The translations under genes were made by a program, and so were the position numbers. The notes under the pieces were generated by a model. That model searched no databases and had not been told where the DNA came from. It was given only the letters and a program-made list of their open reading frames with translations. A stretch of 64,000 bases of DNA, taken from NCBI RefSeq assembly GCF_000719955.1, contig NZ_JOII01000001.1, forward strand, positions 124,001-188,000. The letters are read 5' to 3'. This DNA comes from Streptomyces albidoflavus (GTDB taxonomy: Bacteria > Actinomycetota > Actinomycetes > Streptomycetales > Streptomycetaceae). This document shows, piece by piece, positions 1 to 8,572 of the stretch (positions within the stretch are counted from its first letter, which is position 1; every line of letters begins with the position of its first letter).

Positions 1-733
1 CAGGACGGTCGCCGACATGAACGCCCGCGCCGAGGAGCTCCAGGCGCTCGACACCCATGTGGTCAGCCCGGACGGCTACGACGCCAAGGGCCAGCTCTCC
101 AGCGCGTACGACCTGACGCTCATCGCCCGCTCCGGGATGCAGGACAAGGACTTCCGGGAGTACTGCGCGACGGTGAGCGCGGAGTTCCCGGGTGAGAAGA
201 AGAAGGGCAAGAAGCGCGAGCACTTCGGCATCCAGAACACCAACCGCCTGCTCACCGGCGCGTACGGCATGGAGCGGTACGAGGGCATCGCGGGGGTGAA
301 GAACGGCAACACCACCAACGCGGGGGCCACCTTCACCGGGGTCGCCGAGCGGGGCGGCCGGGTGCTGCTGGTCACCGTTATGAACCCGGACGGCAAGGAG
401 AGCAACGCCGTCTACCAGGAGACGGCCCGCCTCTTCGACTGGGGTTTCCAGGCCGCGGAGAAGGCCGAGCCGGTCGGCACCCTGGTCCCGCCGCTCAGCG
501 CGGTACCGGCCACCGGTGACGCCTCGGGCGCGCCGGACGAGGGCGCGGCGGGCGGGGCCCCGGCTCCGGCGGGCGGCGGCAAGGCACAGGCGGCCGCCGC
601 CGGCGGCTCGGACGGGGTCGGCACGGCACTGGCGGTGGCGGGCGCCTCGCTGGTGATGCTCGGCGCCGGGGTGTACGTGGTCAACCGGCGCCGCCCGCTG
701 CCCGGGCAGGGGACGCGCGGCCGGCGCCGCTGA
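1..733 (+). CDS. D-alanyl-D-alanine carboxypeptidase (S11 family), C-terminal part
   Basis: Partial gene: the reading frame is open to the left edge, so the start and the catalytic SxxK lie outside the window. The visible part has the family signature around 'DLTLIARSGM' and a 'GVKNGNTTNAGATF' block, the position of the KTG triad motif; here it reads K-N-G. After the catalytic part comes an Ala/Gly/Pro-rich linker and a hydrophobic segment (about residues 195-220 of the visible part) followed by a basic RRR tail, which fits C-terminal anchoring in the membrane with the enzyme outside. Such enzymes trim the terminal D-Ala of peptidoglycan stem peptides. Role is inferred from family; the missing N-terminus limits certainty. 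Confidence 0.85.
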   Translation, partial: RTVADMNARAEELQALDTHVVSPDGYDAKGQLSSAYDLTLIARSGMQDKDFREYCATVSAEFPGEKKKGKKREHFGIQNTNRLLTGAYGMERYEGIAGVKNGNTTNAGATFTGVAERGGRVLLVTVMNPDGKESNAVYQETARLFDWGFQAAEKAEPVGTLVPPLSAVPATGDASGAPDEGAAGGAPAPAGGGKAQAAAAGGSDGVGTALAVAGASLVMLGAGVYVVNRRRPLPGQGTRGRRR

Positions 734-742
734 GGAGCCGGG

Positions 743-1711
743 CTACCGCTGGAAGGGCTCGCGCCGGGGAGTCTCCCCGGCCGGGCGGGCCCGGGTGGCG
801 CCGCCCTGCTCCTCCGTAGCGCCGTCGGTGCCGTCGTCCGCGTCCGCCTCCCGGGGCCCGCCCTCCTCCAGCGGGGTCGCCGTCCAGGCCGCGCAGACGA
901 GGACGAGCTTGGCGGTGAAGTTGATCCACAGGAGCAGGGCGATGGGGACGCCGAAGGCGCCGTACATGCTCTTGGCGGCGACCCCGCTGATGTAGCCGCC
1001 GAGCAGCAGCTTGAGGAGTTCGAAGCCGACCGCGCCGATCAGGGCCGCGCCCAGCAGGGCCCGGCGCCGGGGGTGGACGGCGGGGAGCAGCGTGAGGACG
1101 TAGAGCAGGACGAGGAAGCCGGCGAGGACGGCGAGGGCGAAGGCGGCGGCCCTGAGCAGGACGGTGCCGACGCCGGTCTCGGCGAGGCCGATCTGCCGGG
1201 CGATCCAGCCGAGCGCGCTGCCGCCGGCCGTGGAGGCGACCAGCGAGACGATCCCGGCGGCGCCGAGGCCGAGCAGCACGATCACGTCCTTGGCCTTGCG
1301 CGCGACCGGGTTGCCCTCCAGGGCGGGGAGTTCCCAGACGGCGCGCAGGCAGTCGCGGATCGAGCCGACCCAGCCGACGCCGGTGAAGAGGAGCAGGGCG
1401 CCGGCGATGAGGGAGACGGTGCCGGCGTTGTCGACCAGGGAGGCGATGTCGAGCTGGTCGGAGATGCCGGGGACCTGCTCGGCCAGCTGGTCCTGGAGTT
1501 CGCGCTGCCGCGCCCTGGAGAGGGTGGAGGCGGCGACGGCGGCGACCAGGGTGAGCAGCGGGAAGAGCGCGAGGAAGCTGATGTACGTCATCGCGGCGGC
1601 CAGCTGCGACCACCTCGTGCGGTCCAGCGTCTCGTAGGTGCGCCACAGGTGGGTGTGCATGAGCCGGGTCATCCACGGCCCGACCACCGGGAGCTTCGTC
1701 AGCCAGTCCAC
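743..1711 (-). CDS. YihY/BrkB family inner-membrane protein
   Basis: 322-residue membrane protein with about six hydrophobic segments. Early conserved features of the family are visible: 'AAAMTYISFLALFPLLTL' near residues 37-55 and 'LLLFTGVGWVGSIRDCLRAVW' near 105-126. The C-terminal 40 residues are acidic, polar and probably cytoplasmic. Start is GTG at 1711. The family was once thought to be RNase BN, which is now known to be wrong; the function is unresolved (virulence-factor BrkB-like transporters are proposed). It ends a few bases from the convergent carboxypeptidase gene and is divergent from the DprE1-like gene. Confidence 0.85.
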   Translation of the reverse strand: MDWLTKLPVVGPWMTRLMHTHLWRTYETLDRTRWSQLAAAMTYISFLALFPLLTLVAAVAASTLSRARQRELQDQLAEQVPGISDQLDIASLVDNAGTVSLIAGALLLFTGVGWVGSIRDCLRAVWELPALEGNPVARKAKDVIVLLGLGAAGIVSLVASTAGGSALGWIARQIGLAETGVGTVLLRAAAFALAVLAGFLVLLYVLTLLPAVHPRRRALLGAALIGAVGFELLKLLLGGYISGVAAKSMYGAFGVPIALLLWINFTAKLVLVCAAWTATPLEEGGPREADADDGTDGATEEQGGATRARPAGETPRREPFQR

Positions 1712-1829
1712 ACGTTCCGCCTACCCGCTGGGGACGCGGCCATGACCGGCCGCACACCCCCACAATTACGGCATGAGCGGAGACAATTCAATGAATGGAC
1801 CATCCCAGTGAAACTCGGGATGTTCCGGC

Positions 1830-3230
1830 ATGAACAGCACTGATCCGGGCGATACGGTCGCGGGCATGGCTGTCGACACCACCGTTCCGCTCACCGGCCG
1901 GGGCCGCGGCGCCCCCACCGCCGCGCGCCTGCTGCGACCGCGCAGCTACGAGGAGGCGGCCGAGGCCGTCCGCGACTGCGGGCATCGCGGCGCCATCGCC
2001 CGGGGCCGGGGCAGGGCCCCCGGGGACACCGCCCGCGACACCGGGGGCGACGTCCTCGACATGTCCGCGCTCGACCGGGTGCACGCCATCGACGCGGCCG
2101 GCGGCACCGTCCTGTGCGACGCCGGGATCACCCTCCACCGGCTGGCCGAACTGGTGCTGCCGCTGGGCTGGTTCGTTCCGGTGCCGCCGGGGGCGGAGCG
2201 GGTCACGGTGGGCGGCGCGGTCGGCGCCGACCTGCACGGACCCAACCACCACCGCGCCGGCTCCTTCGCCCGCCACCTGCTCGCCTTCGAACTCCTCACC
2301 GCCGACGGCACGGTGCACGTCGTGGACCGGGGTACGCCGCTCTTCGACGCGACCACCGGCGGGCTCGGCCTGACCGGCGTGGTCCTCACCGCCACCCTCC
2401 AGCTCCAGCCGGTGGCCACCTCCCTGCTGCTGACCGGCTCGGCCCGCGCCACCGACCTGGACGACCTGATGGCGCGGCTCTGCGACGCCGACCTCCGCCA
2501 CACCTACGCGAGCGCCCGCGTCGACCTGCTGGCCCGGGGCGCCGCCACCGGCCGGGGCACCGTGCTCCACGCCGACCACGCCCCGCCGGAGGCGCTCCCG
2601 GCCCGGCTCGCCCGCCGCCCGCTGGCCGCCCGCCCCCAGCTGCCGGCCCCGCCGCAGCTCCCGCCGGGCCTCGTCCCCCAGCTCACCCCGGACCGGCCGC
2701 TGGGCCGCCGGGCGCTGGGCCTCCTCCACGACCTGCGCCACCGGGCGGCCCCGCGCCGCCGCGCCGGGACCCTGCGCGGCCTGGCCGCCGCCCTGCCCGT
2801 ACTGGACGGCGGCCACGCGCTGGGCCGGGGCGAGGGCACGGTGGCGTACCGGTGCGCGGTCGGGCACGGCTGCGAGGACGTGCTGCGGCACCTGGTGCGG
2901 CGGGTCGCGGAGCAGGGGTGCGCCACCCGGCCGGGGCTGCTGAAGCGGTTCGGGGAGGGGTCGCCGGGGTGGCTCTCCTTCCCGGCGCGCGGCTGGGGCC
3001 TGTCGCTGGAACTCCCCGCCCGTGCACCGGGGTTGACCGCCCTCCTCGACGAGCTGGACGAGGAGGTGGCGGCGGCCGGCGGCCGGGTCTGCCTGGCCCG
3101 GGACAGCCGGGTCCGGCCGGAGCTGCTGGACGCGATGTACCCGCTGCTGGACGACTTCCGGGAGCTGCGGGCCGCTGTGGACCCCAGCTCCGTCTTCACC
3201 TCCGACCTCGCCCGGCGGCTCGGCCTGTGA
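1830..3230 (+). CDS. dprE1: FAD-linked oxidoreductase, DprE1-like (decaprenylphosphoryl-ribose 2'-oxidase family)
   Basis: 466 residues. An FAD_binding_4 domain occupies about residues 25-200 (motif 'VGGAVGADLHGPNHH', the family's GG.v..d.HGkNHh signature) and the C-terminus ends 'SVFTSDLARRLGL', as in DprE1. DprE1 oxidises polyprenyl-phosphoryl-ribose at C2'; the next gene supplies the matching reductase, so the pair would make decaprenyl-phosphoryl-arabinose. Ser392 stands where the M. tuberculosis enzyme has the benzothiazinone-reactive Cys387 (aligning 'GWGLSLELP' with 'GWNICVDFP' from memory). Start is uncertain: ATG at 1830 has a weak ribosome-binding site and ATG at 1866 is an in-frame alternative. 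Confidence 0.88.
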   Translation: MNSTDPGDTVAGMAVDTTVPLTGRGRGAPTAARLLRPRSYEEAAEAVRDCGHRGAIARGRGRAPGDTARDTGGDVLDMSALDRVHAIDAAGGTVLCDAGITLHRLAELVLPLGWFVPVPPGAERVTVGGAVGADLHGPNHHRAGSFARHLLAFELLTADGTVHVVDRGTPLFDATTGGLGLTGVVLTATLQLQPVATSLLLTGSARATDLDDLMARLCDADLRHTYASARVDLLARGAATGRGTVLHADHAPPEALPARLARRPLAARPQLPAPPQLPPGLVPQLTPDRPLGRRALGLLHDLRHRAAPRRRAGTLRGLAAALPVLDGGHALGRGEGTVAYRCAVGHGCEDVLRHLVRRVAEQGCATRPGLLKRFGEGSPGWLSFPARGWGLSLELPARAPGLTALLDELDEEVAAAGGRVCLARDSRVRPELLDAMYPLLDDFRELRAAVDPSSVFTSDLARRLGL

Positions 3231-3262
3231 ACCGGCCGGCGGGACACCCGCGAAGGAGCGGC

Positions 3263-4018
3263 ATGCCCAAGGACGCCTCCGGTCCGCCCCGGTCCCTGCT
3301 GGTCCTCGGCGGCACCTCGGCCATCGGCCTGGCCACCGCACGCCGCCTGATCGCCCGCGGGGCACGCCTGGTGCACCTGGCGGGGCGCCCCTCCCCCGCG
3401 CTGGAGAAGGCGGCCGGCGAGCTGACGGCACTCGGCGCCGAAGTCCGTACCGTGCCCTTCGACGCGCTCGACCCCGAGTCCCACCAGGCTTCGCTGGGGC
3501 CGGTGTTCGCCGCAGGCGACGTGGACCTGGTGCTGCTCGCCTTCGGCATCGCCGGCGACCAGGCACGGGACGAGTCCCGCCCGCTGGACGCGGTCCGGGT
3601 GGCGCAGACCAACTACACGGGCGCGGTCGGCGCCGGACTGCTCTGCGGCGCGGCCCTCCAGGAGCAGGGCCACGGCACCCTGGTGGTCCTCTCCTCGGCC
3701 GCCGGGGTCCGGGCCCGCCGCGCCGACTTCATCTACGGCTCGTCCAAGGCCGGCCTGGACGCCTTCGCGCAGGGGCTGGGCGACGCCCTGTACGGCACGG
3801 GCGTACGGGTGATGGTGGTCCGCCCCGGCACCGTCCTCGACCCGGGCACGCCCCGCGGCGACGCCCGCCTGACCACCACCCCCGGCCAGGTGGCCGCCGC
3901 GATCGAACTGGGCCTGCGCCGGGGCTCGGAGACCGTCTGGGTCCCCGGCGGCCTGCGCCTGGTCATGTCGGCCGTACGCGGCCTGCCCCGCCCGCTGTTC
4001 CGGCGGCTGGTGGTCTGA
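3263..4018 (+). CDS. dprE2: SDR-family reductase, DprE2-like
   Basis: 251 residues, short-chain dehydrogenase. The nucleotide-binding glycine motif is 'GGTSAIGLA' (residues 14-22) and the catalytic Tyr-x-x-x-Lys is 'YGSSK' after 'SSAAGVRAR'. The length and the C-terminus ('WVPGGLRLVMSAVRGLPRPLFRRL') fit DprE2, the NADH-dependent reductase of the 2'-keto intermediate made by DprE1. It starts 33 nt after the DprE1 stop with an AAGGAG-type site 5 nt before the ATG, so both are probably cotranscribed. A strong hairpin follows. The DprE2 assignment rests on both sequence and neighbour; a generic SDR is the alternative. Confidence 0.85.
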   Translation: MPKDASGPPRSLLVLGGTSAIGLATARRLIARGARLVHLAGRPSPALEKAAGELTALGAEVRTVPFDALDPESHQASLGPVFAAGDVDLVLLAFGIAGDQARDESRPLDAVRVAQTNYTGAVGAGLLCGAALQEQGHGTLVVLSSAAGVRARRADFIYGSSKAGLDAFAQGLGDALYGTGVRVMVVRPGTVLDPGTPRGDARLTTTPGQVAAAIELGLRRGSETVWVPGGLRLVMSAVRGLPRPLFRRLVV

Positions 4019-4033
4019 TCCGGGCAGAAAGAT

Positions 4034-4072
4034 GCCCGGGCGGCTCCCCATGGGGGAGGGAGCCGCCCGGGC
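4034..4072. terminator. Bidirectional hairpin terminator
   Basis: Perfect 15-bp stem (4034-4048 with 4058-4072) and a 9-nt loop, between the convergent dprE2 and snapalysin genes. No U-tract follows on either strand. Confidence 0.85.
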
Positions 4073-4094
4073 TGGGGGTGTCACACGGCCTAGG

Positions 4095-4742
4095 TCAGCG
4101 GACCTCTGCTGCGGCCTCGGCGAGGCCGTTGGCCCAGAGCTGCTCGACGCGGGAGCGCTCGGCGGAGTCGGGCTGAGCGTTGGTGCAGGACGGGCCGGGG
4201 CCGCCGCCGGACATCAGCTGGCTGCACGGGCCGGAGTAGGTGTCGGGCAGGCCGAGCACGTGGCCGGTCTCGTGGGTGGTCACCCGGGTGGAGTTGTACT
4301 GCTGGTTCTGGGCGTAGTCGAGGAAGATGTAGCCCCGGCCGTGGCCGTCGGTGCTGGCGTACGAACCGCGCGGGTCGTTGCCCTCGCGGTACGTGAAGTC
4401 GGCGTTGGAGCCTTCCTGGAGGCGGACGTTGGAGACGGCGCCGTTCCAGATCGAGGTGGAGCTGGCGATCTGCGAGCGGAAGGTGGGGGCGGCCGAGGCG
4501 TCGTAGGTGACGGTGACGGCGAGCGCGCCCGGGTTGGCGGCGCGCTTCTCGGCGACCGCCTTCATGACCGCCTCCTGGAAGGCGCGGGTGGCGGCGGCGT
4601 TCTCGGTGGACGCCTCGTAGGCGGCGACCGAGCGCGGGGTCGAGGTCTCGGCGGCGGCCGAGGCGGGGGCGACCGAGCCGAGGGCGGCGGCGACGGCGAG
4701 GCCGAGCCCGGCGAGGGCGGAGGCGGTCCGGGTCATACGCAT
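4095..4742 (-). CDS. snpA: Snapalysin-family secreted zinc metalloprotease
   Basis: 215 residues. An N-terminal signal peptide (charged MRMTRT, hydrophobic core 9-24, Ala-x-Ala near 28-30) is followed by a propeptide and the catalytic domain. The zinc motif is [11 protein letters not shown]: His157, Glu158, His161 and Asp167 as third ligand, the arrangement typical of the M7 snapalysins (small neutral proteases). Cys173 and Cys186 could form the usual disulfide. Start chosen at 4742 because GGAG lies 8 nt upstream and the signal peptide begins there; the frame is open further up without a plausible site. A LysR regulator is divergently encoded, as in the known snpA/snpR (mprA/mprR) pairs. Confidence 0.92.
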   Translation of the reverse strand: MRMTRTASALAGLGLAVAAALGSVAPASAAAETSTPRSVAAYEASTENAAATRAFQEAVMKAVAEKRAANPGALAVTVTYDASAAPTFRSQIASSTSIWNGAVSNVRLQEGSNADFTYREGNDPRGSYASTDGHGRGYIFLDYAQNQQYNSTRVTTHETGHVLGLPDTYSGPCSQLMSGGGPGPSCTNAQPDSAERSRVEQLWANGLAEAAAEVR

Positions 4743-4865
4743 GTGGGGGTCTCCTGACTGTCCGCGGCACGGGCGGAGTGGGGTCCGCCGCGTACCGGAC
4801 CGAGGAGTTCGGTCCGGGAACGAGTCTGGAGCGCACCGACGTCGGGCACATGATGCCAACCTGCG

Positions 4866-4880
4866 ATAACCCGGTCTTAT
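4866..4880. promoter_or_regulatory. Putative LysR-type box (T-N11-A dyad)
   Basis: In the 235-nt spacer between the divergent protease and LysR genes there is ATAA-N7-TTAT (arms 4866-4869 and 4877-4880) containing T-N11-A (4867-4879), the classical LysR-type contact pattern. It sits in the most AT-rich part of the spacer. Function is inferred from position and symmetry only. Confidence 0.4.
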
Positions 4881-4977
4881 ATTCCTGGCCACGTCCCGTA
4901 CCCTTCCGGATGGTTGAGGGCATTTGGCGTGCTTGGGACCACTGGCGGGGCGGGCGGGGCGCTTCTAGCCTCGGTCC

Positions 4978-5940
4978 ATGGAGCTCGAGGTGCGTCACCT
5001 TCGCGCGCTCTGCGCCATCGCCGACACCGGAAGCGTGCGCCGCGCCGCACGCGAACTCGGCGTGAGCCAGCCCGCACTGACCACACAACTGCGCCGCATC
5101 GAACAGAGCCTCGGCGCCGAACTCTTCCACCGGGGCCGCGACGGGTGCCGCCCCACCCTGCTGGGCCGCACCGTGCTCTCCCGGGCCCGCACCGTGGTCG
5201 ACTCGATGGCGGTCCTGGTCGAGGAGGCCCGCGCCGAGGCCGCCGCGCTCGGCCGGCCCGGGCCCCGGCTGCGGGTCGGCTCGACCGCGAGCCGGATCGT
5301 CGGCGACTGGCTGCGCCGGCTGCGGGGGCGGATGCCGGAGACCGACATCACCCTCCAGGTCGACGTCTCGGCGACCGTGCTGCTCCGCTCGCTGCGCGCC
5401 GGCCGCCTGGACCTCGCCTTCGTCCACGAGGTGGAGGGCAGTCCGCTGCGGGTCCCGGACGGCCTGGTGCAGCACACCCTGCTGGAGCGCGAGCCCCAGT
5501 TCATCTCGCTGGCCCCCGACCATCCGGCGGCGGCCCGCCCGGTGGTGGACCTCGCCGACCTCGCCCAGGACCGGTGGATGGTCGACCCCTCGGTCGACGG
5601 CGAGTGGGACGGCGTACGCCGGGTGCTGGCCGCCGCCGGGATCGATCCGCCGGTGCTGCACGGCGACTACCTGACCACCGCCTCCCTGGTGGCGCTCGGC
5701 GAGGCCGTCGCCCCCTGCCAGCCCACCTCGGGCCCGCGCGACGACATGGTCATCCGCCCGCTCCGCGACGACCCGCTCGCCGTCCGCCTCCTCCTGGTCA
5801 CCCCGCCGCGCTGCCCGGCCGCCGGTCCCGCCTACGAGGAACTGACCGCCGCCTACCGCGCGGCGGCGCTCCGGGCGGGCCCGTACCGCGAGTGGCTGGA
5901 GGGCGCGCCGGAACGGCCGGGGGCGCTGCTCGGCGGCTGA
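4978..5940 (+). CDS. snpR: LysR-family transcriptional regulator (SnpR type)
   Basis: 320 residues. N-terminal winged HTH at about residues 3-62 ('LRALCAIADTGSVRRAARELGVSQPALTTQLRRIEQ' region in short blocks) and a LysR substrate-binding domain from about 95 to 300. It is divergent from the snapalysin gene across 235 nt; in characterised Streptomyces pairs the LysR protein activates the protease gene, so the same is inferred here. ATG at 4978 is chosen because the HTH begins immediately after. It nearly abuts the convergent dehydrogenase gene. Confidence 0.9.
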   Translation: MELEVRHLRALCAIADTGSVRRAARELGVSQPALTTQLRRIEQSLGAELFHRGRDGCRPTLLGRTVLSRARTVVDSMAVLVEEARAEAAALGRPGPRLRVGSTASRIVGDWLRRLRGRMPETDITLQVDVSATVLLRSLRAGRLDLAFVHEVEGSPLRVPDGLVQHTLLEREPQFISLAPDHPAAARPVVDLADLAQDRWMVDPSVDGEWDGVRRVLAAAGIDPPVLHGDYLTTASLVALGEAVAPCQPTSGPRDDMVIRPLRDDPLAVRLLLVTPPRCPAAGPAYEELTAAYRAAALRAGPYREWLEGAPERPGALLGG

Positions 5941-5962
5941 CCCCGGCCAGGCGTACGCCCGT

Positions 5963-6937
5963 TCAGTACCCGCGCCCCACCCGTACCGCCAGTTCCGGCG
6001 CCCGCCCCGCCCGGAGCGCCTCCCAGCAGGCGCGGAAGTCGGCGGTGATGTCGGTGCCGGCGGTGATCCCGGCCGAGTGGGAGGTGAGGGTGGTGCGCGG
6101 CAGCTCCCAGACGGGGTGGCCGGGGGCGGGGGGTTCGTCGGTGAGCACGTCGAGGACGGCACCGCGGACGTGGCCGGCGGCCAGGGCGCGGCCGAGGGCG
6201 GGGAGGCTGACGGTCGCGCCCCGGCCGACGTTGAGGAAGGTGGCGCCGCGCAGGGCGGAGAGCCGGGCGTCGGCGAAGAAGTCCCGGGTGGCGTCGGTCA
6301 GCGGCAGCGCGTCCACCACGAACCGGGCGCGGCCCAGCCACGGCCCGTCCTCCCCGGCGGTGATCCGCTCGTCGAAGGGGCCGCCCGGCGCGTGCTCGGC
6401 GCGGCCCACGCCGACGGTGTGGAGCCCGGCGGCGCCCAGGGCGCTCGCCACGGCGGTGCCGATGTGCCCGGTGCCGTAGACCAGCGCGGTCTGCCCGGCG
6501 GCCAGTTCGGAGGGTTCGCGGCGCCAGGCGCGGGCCGCGGTGCGGGCCAGGTGGCCGGGGACGCCCTGGCAGTCGGCGAGGACCCAGGCCAGCGCGTACT
6601 GGCCGATGCGCTCGCCCATCCGGCCCACGGTGCGGGTCAGCAGCACCCCGGCGGGCCAGCCGCCGTCGAGCAGCGCGTCGACCCCGGCGTTGACGCTGTG
6701 GAACCAGCGGACCCGGGGGTCGCCGCGCAGCGCGGGCGGCAGGGTGGCGCCGACCAGGACGAGCGGGGCGTCCGGGGCCCCGCCCTCCGCACCGGTGATC
6801 CGCCCTTCGGCGTCGTAGCCGAGCACGGGGCGGCCGGTGAGCGCGGCCAGTTCCCCGGCGACGGCCGGGGCGGTGCCGGGCCCGACCGCGAGGGCGGCCC
6901 GGTCGAGCAGGCCGGCGGGGAGGGGGGTGGAGGACAT
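5963..6937 (-). CDS. D-2-hydroxyacid dehydrogenase, NAD-binding family
   Basis: 324 residues. The Rossmann motif appears as 'TALVYGTGHIGTAVASALGAAG' in the middle, and further family features follow: 'FVVDALPLTDATRDFF', 'FLNVGRGATVSLPAL' and 'AVLDVLTDEPPAPGHPVW' ending near 'LTSHSAGIT' with the catalytic His in SHSAG. It resembles the glyoxylate/hydroxypyruvate reductase-like branch; the substrate cannot be told. Start at 6937 is supported by GAGGAG 7 nt upstream; the open frame runs higher but without a site. Convergent with the LysR gene. Confidence 0.88.
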   Translation of the reverse strand: MSSTPLPAGLLDRAALAVGPGTAPAVAGELAALTGRPVLGYDAEGRITGAEGGAPDAPLVLVGATLPPALRGDPRVRWFHSVNAGVDALLDGGWPAGVLLTRTVGRMGERIGQYALAWVLADCQGVPGHLARTAARAWRREPSELAAGQTALVYGTGHIGTAVASALGAAGLHTVGVGRAEHAPGGPFDERITAGEDGPWLGRARFVVDALPLTDATRDFFADARLSALRGATFLNVGRGATVSLPALGRALAAGHVRGAVLDVLTDEPPAPGHPVWELPRTTLTSHSAGITAGTDITADFRACWEALRAGRAPELAVRVGRGY

Positions 6938-6984
6938 GGGCGGCTCCTCTGCGCGGGATCGGGTCCGTGCGGGGATCGTCGCAT

Positions 6985-7241
6985 CCGGGGGCACAGTGGC
7001 CCTGCTCACCCCCGCGCGGCTGGGACCGGCGCGGCCCCCGCGACCGGTGGCCGACCCTGTACCTGCCGGCCGGCGGCGACGGCGACCACACCACCTGGAC
7101 CACCCTTCCAGGTCCAGGAACTGGCTCTGGACCGACTGGCGGAACGGCGGCAAGGGCGGCACCTACGGCCCCCGCGAACTGCGCGTCGCCCTGCCCACCC
7201 TGGTCGACGCCCTGCGCCCCGCCGGGCCCGGCCCGCGCTGA
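6985..7241 (+). pseudogene. Frameshifted remnant of a small gene
   Basis: Two neighbouring frames both show near-total G/C third positions. One reads 'GPRDRWPTLYLPAGGDGDHTTWTT' (in part) to about 7105, and from about 7115 another reads 'NWLWTDWRNGGKGGTYGP' then 'RELRVALPTLVDALRP' to a TGA at 7241. Together they give one plausible domain interrupted by a frame change in an AGGTCCAGGA-like run. There is no convincing start. Either a decayed gene or a base-calling error; I do not recognise the family. Confidence 0.4.
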
Positions 7242-7243
7242 GG

Positions 7244-8494
7244 TCAGCGGGTGGCGTGCACGGTGACGGGGCGGCTGAACGGGTTACCGCTCTGCATGAC
7301 CGCGATGTGGCCGACCCCGACGATCCGGTCGGTGCCGGGGACGACGGCGACCTCGGCGAGCGCCAGCCCCTGCCGGGCGCCCTTCCGGACCTCACCGCCG
7401 GTGGGCAGCCGGGGCCGCTCGACCTTGTAGCAGGGGCCGTCGGCGGCCTGGTACCAGAGGTTCTCGTGGAGGGTTCCGGTGTCGCCGTCGACCAGCAGCG
7501 GGGGGCGGGTGCCGCAGGCGCCCTCGGCGCCGGGCAGGTCGCGCCAGCGCTTGCCGTCCCAGCGCAGCCGCAGCTCCTCGTCGTCGGGCTCGTCCTCCAC
7601 CTCGCCGTGGTTGAAGGAGTGCCGCCCGTAGGCGTAGACCTCGTCCGGGGCGACGGCGAGGACGGTGCCGAGCGCAGCGCCCGCCTCGGGCGGGACCGGG
7701 TCGGGGAACCGTCGCAGCGGGGTGTCGACGGTCTTCCAGCGCGTGCCGTCGAAGTGGTGGGCGGCGGTCTGGGTCATCGCCTGGCCCTCGCCGCCGATGC
7801 CGGGCCCCTCCGAGCGGTGGCCGACGGCCCAGAGGTCGTCGCCGGAGGTGCCGTCGAGGGCGGTGGCGGCCGAGGGCAGCAGGGTGGTGGTCCAGCGGGT
7901 GCCGTCCCAGTGGGCGGCCCGGCTGCGGTCGTCGCTGGTGAGGTTCCCGGCGCCGTCGTCCTGGTCGGGCAGGTGGGGGTCCTGGAGGAGGGTGACGTCG
8001 TCGGGGCCGAAGGCGACCAGGTCGAGCAGGTGGCCGTCGGGCGGCGGGGTGACGGTGGACCAGCGGCCGTCCTCGTACCGGGCGATGACGGGCGTGCCGT
8101 TCTGCTCGGCGGTGGTGCCGGTCGCCCAGAGGGTGCCGGGCCCCGCCGCGTCCAGGCGCGGCGGGTACGGGAGGCCGGCGAGGGCGTCGGGCAGCGGCAG
8201 GCGGCGCCAGCCCTCACCGGTGTCGCGCAGCAGGTAGCCGGCGGTGGCCTCGCCGTTCTTCTCGTCGTACCCGCTGGCCCACAGGTCGTCGGGGCCGAGC
8301 GCGGCCAGGTCGGTGAGCTGGCCGTCCCGGTCGCCGGTGTGGTCCAGGCGGAAGGCGGCCGGGGCTCCCTCGGGGGCGGCGGACCGCCCGGGCCGCGCGT
8401 CGTCCTTCTCCCCGCCCGCCGGCTCGGCCCCGCAGCCGGTCAGCACCAGCGCGAGGACGGTGAGCATTCCCGCCGATACGGTACGGCGCGCCAT
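7244..8494 (-). CDS. Secreted lipoprotein with propeller-like repeats
   Basis: 416 residues. The N-terminus MARRTVSAGMLTVLALVLTGC is a lipoprotein signal with lipobox L-T-G-C (Cys21). The mature protein contains recurring blocks of the type '(D)DLWASG', 'TLWATG', 'DDLWAVGHRS', 'DEVYAYGRHS' at intervals of about 45-60 residues, each preceded by a 'RW..V..P' strand, which suggests a beta-propeller (kelch/WD-like) fold. Binding partner unknown. It ends 3 nt from the convergent remnant and lies downstream of the RNA ligase-like gene on the same strand. I do not recognise a named family. Confidence 0.75.
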   Translation of the reverse strand: MARRTVSAGMLTVLALVLTGCGAEPAGGEKDDARPGRSAAPEGAPAAFRLDHTGDRDGQLTDLAALGPDDLWASGYDEKNGEATAGYLLRDTGEGWRRLPLPDALAGLPYPPRLDAAGPGTLWATGTTAEQNGTPVIARYEDGRWSTVTPPPDGHLLDLVAFGPDDVTLLQDPHLPDQDDGAGNLTSDDRSRAAHWDGTRWTTTLLPSAATALDGTSGDDLWAVGHRSEGPGIGGEGQAMTQTAAHHFDGTRWKTVDTPLRRFPDPVPPEAGAALGTVLAVAPDEVYAYGRHSFNHGEVEDEPDDEELRLRWDGKRWRDLPGAEGACGTRPPLLVDGDTGTLHENLWYQAADGPCYKVERPRLPTGGEVRKGARQGLALAEVAVVPGTDRIVGVGHIAVMQSGNPFSRPVTVHATR

Positions 8495-8572
8495 GGGTCC
8501 CCTTCCCCGGGCGGGCCGGGGTGGTCCGCCCTCAACTGGCGGGCAGCGTACCCCCGCCGGCGGTGGCCGCTC

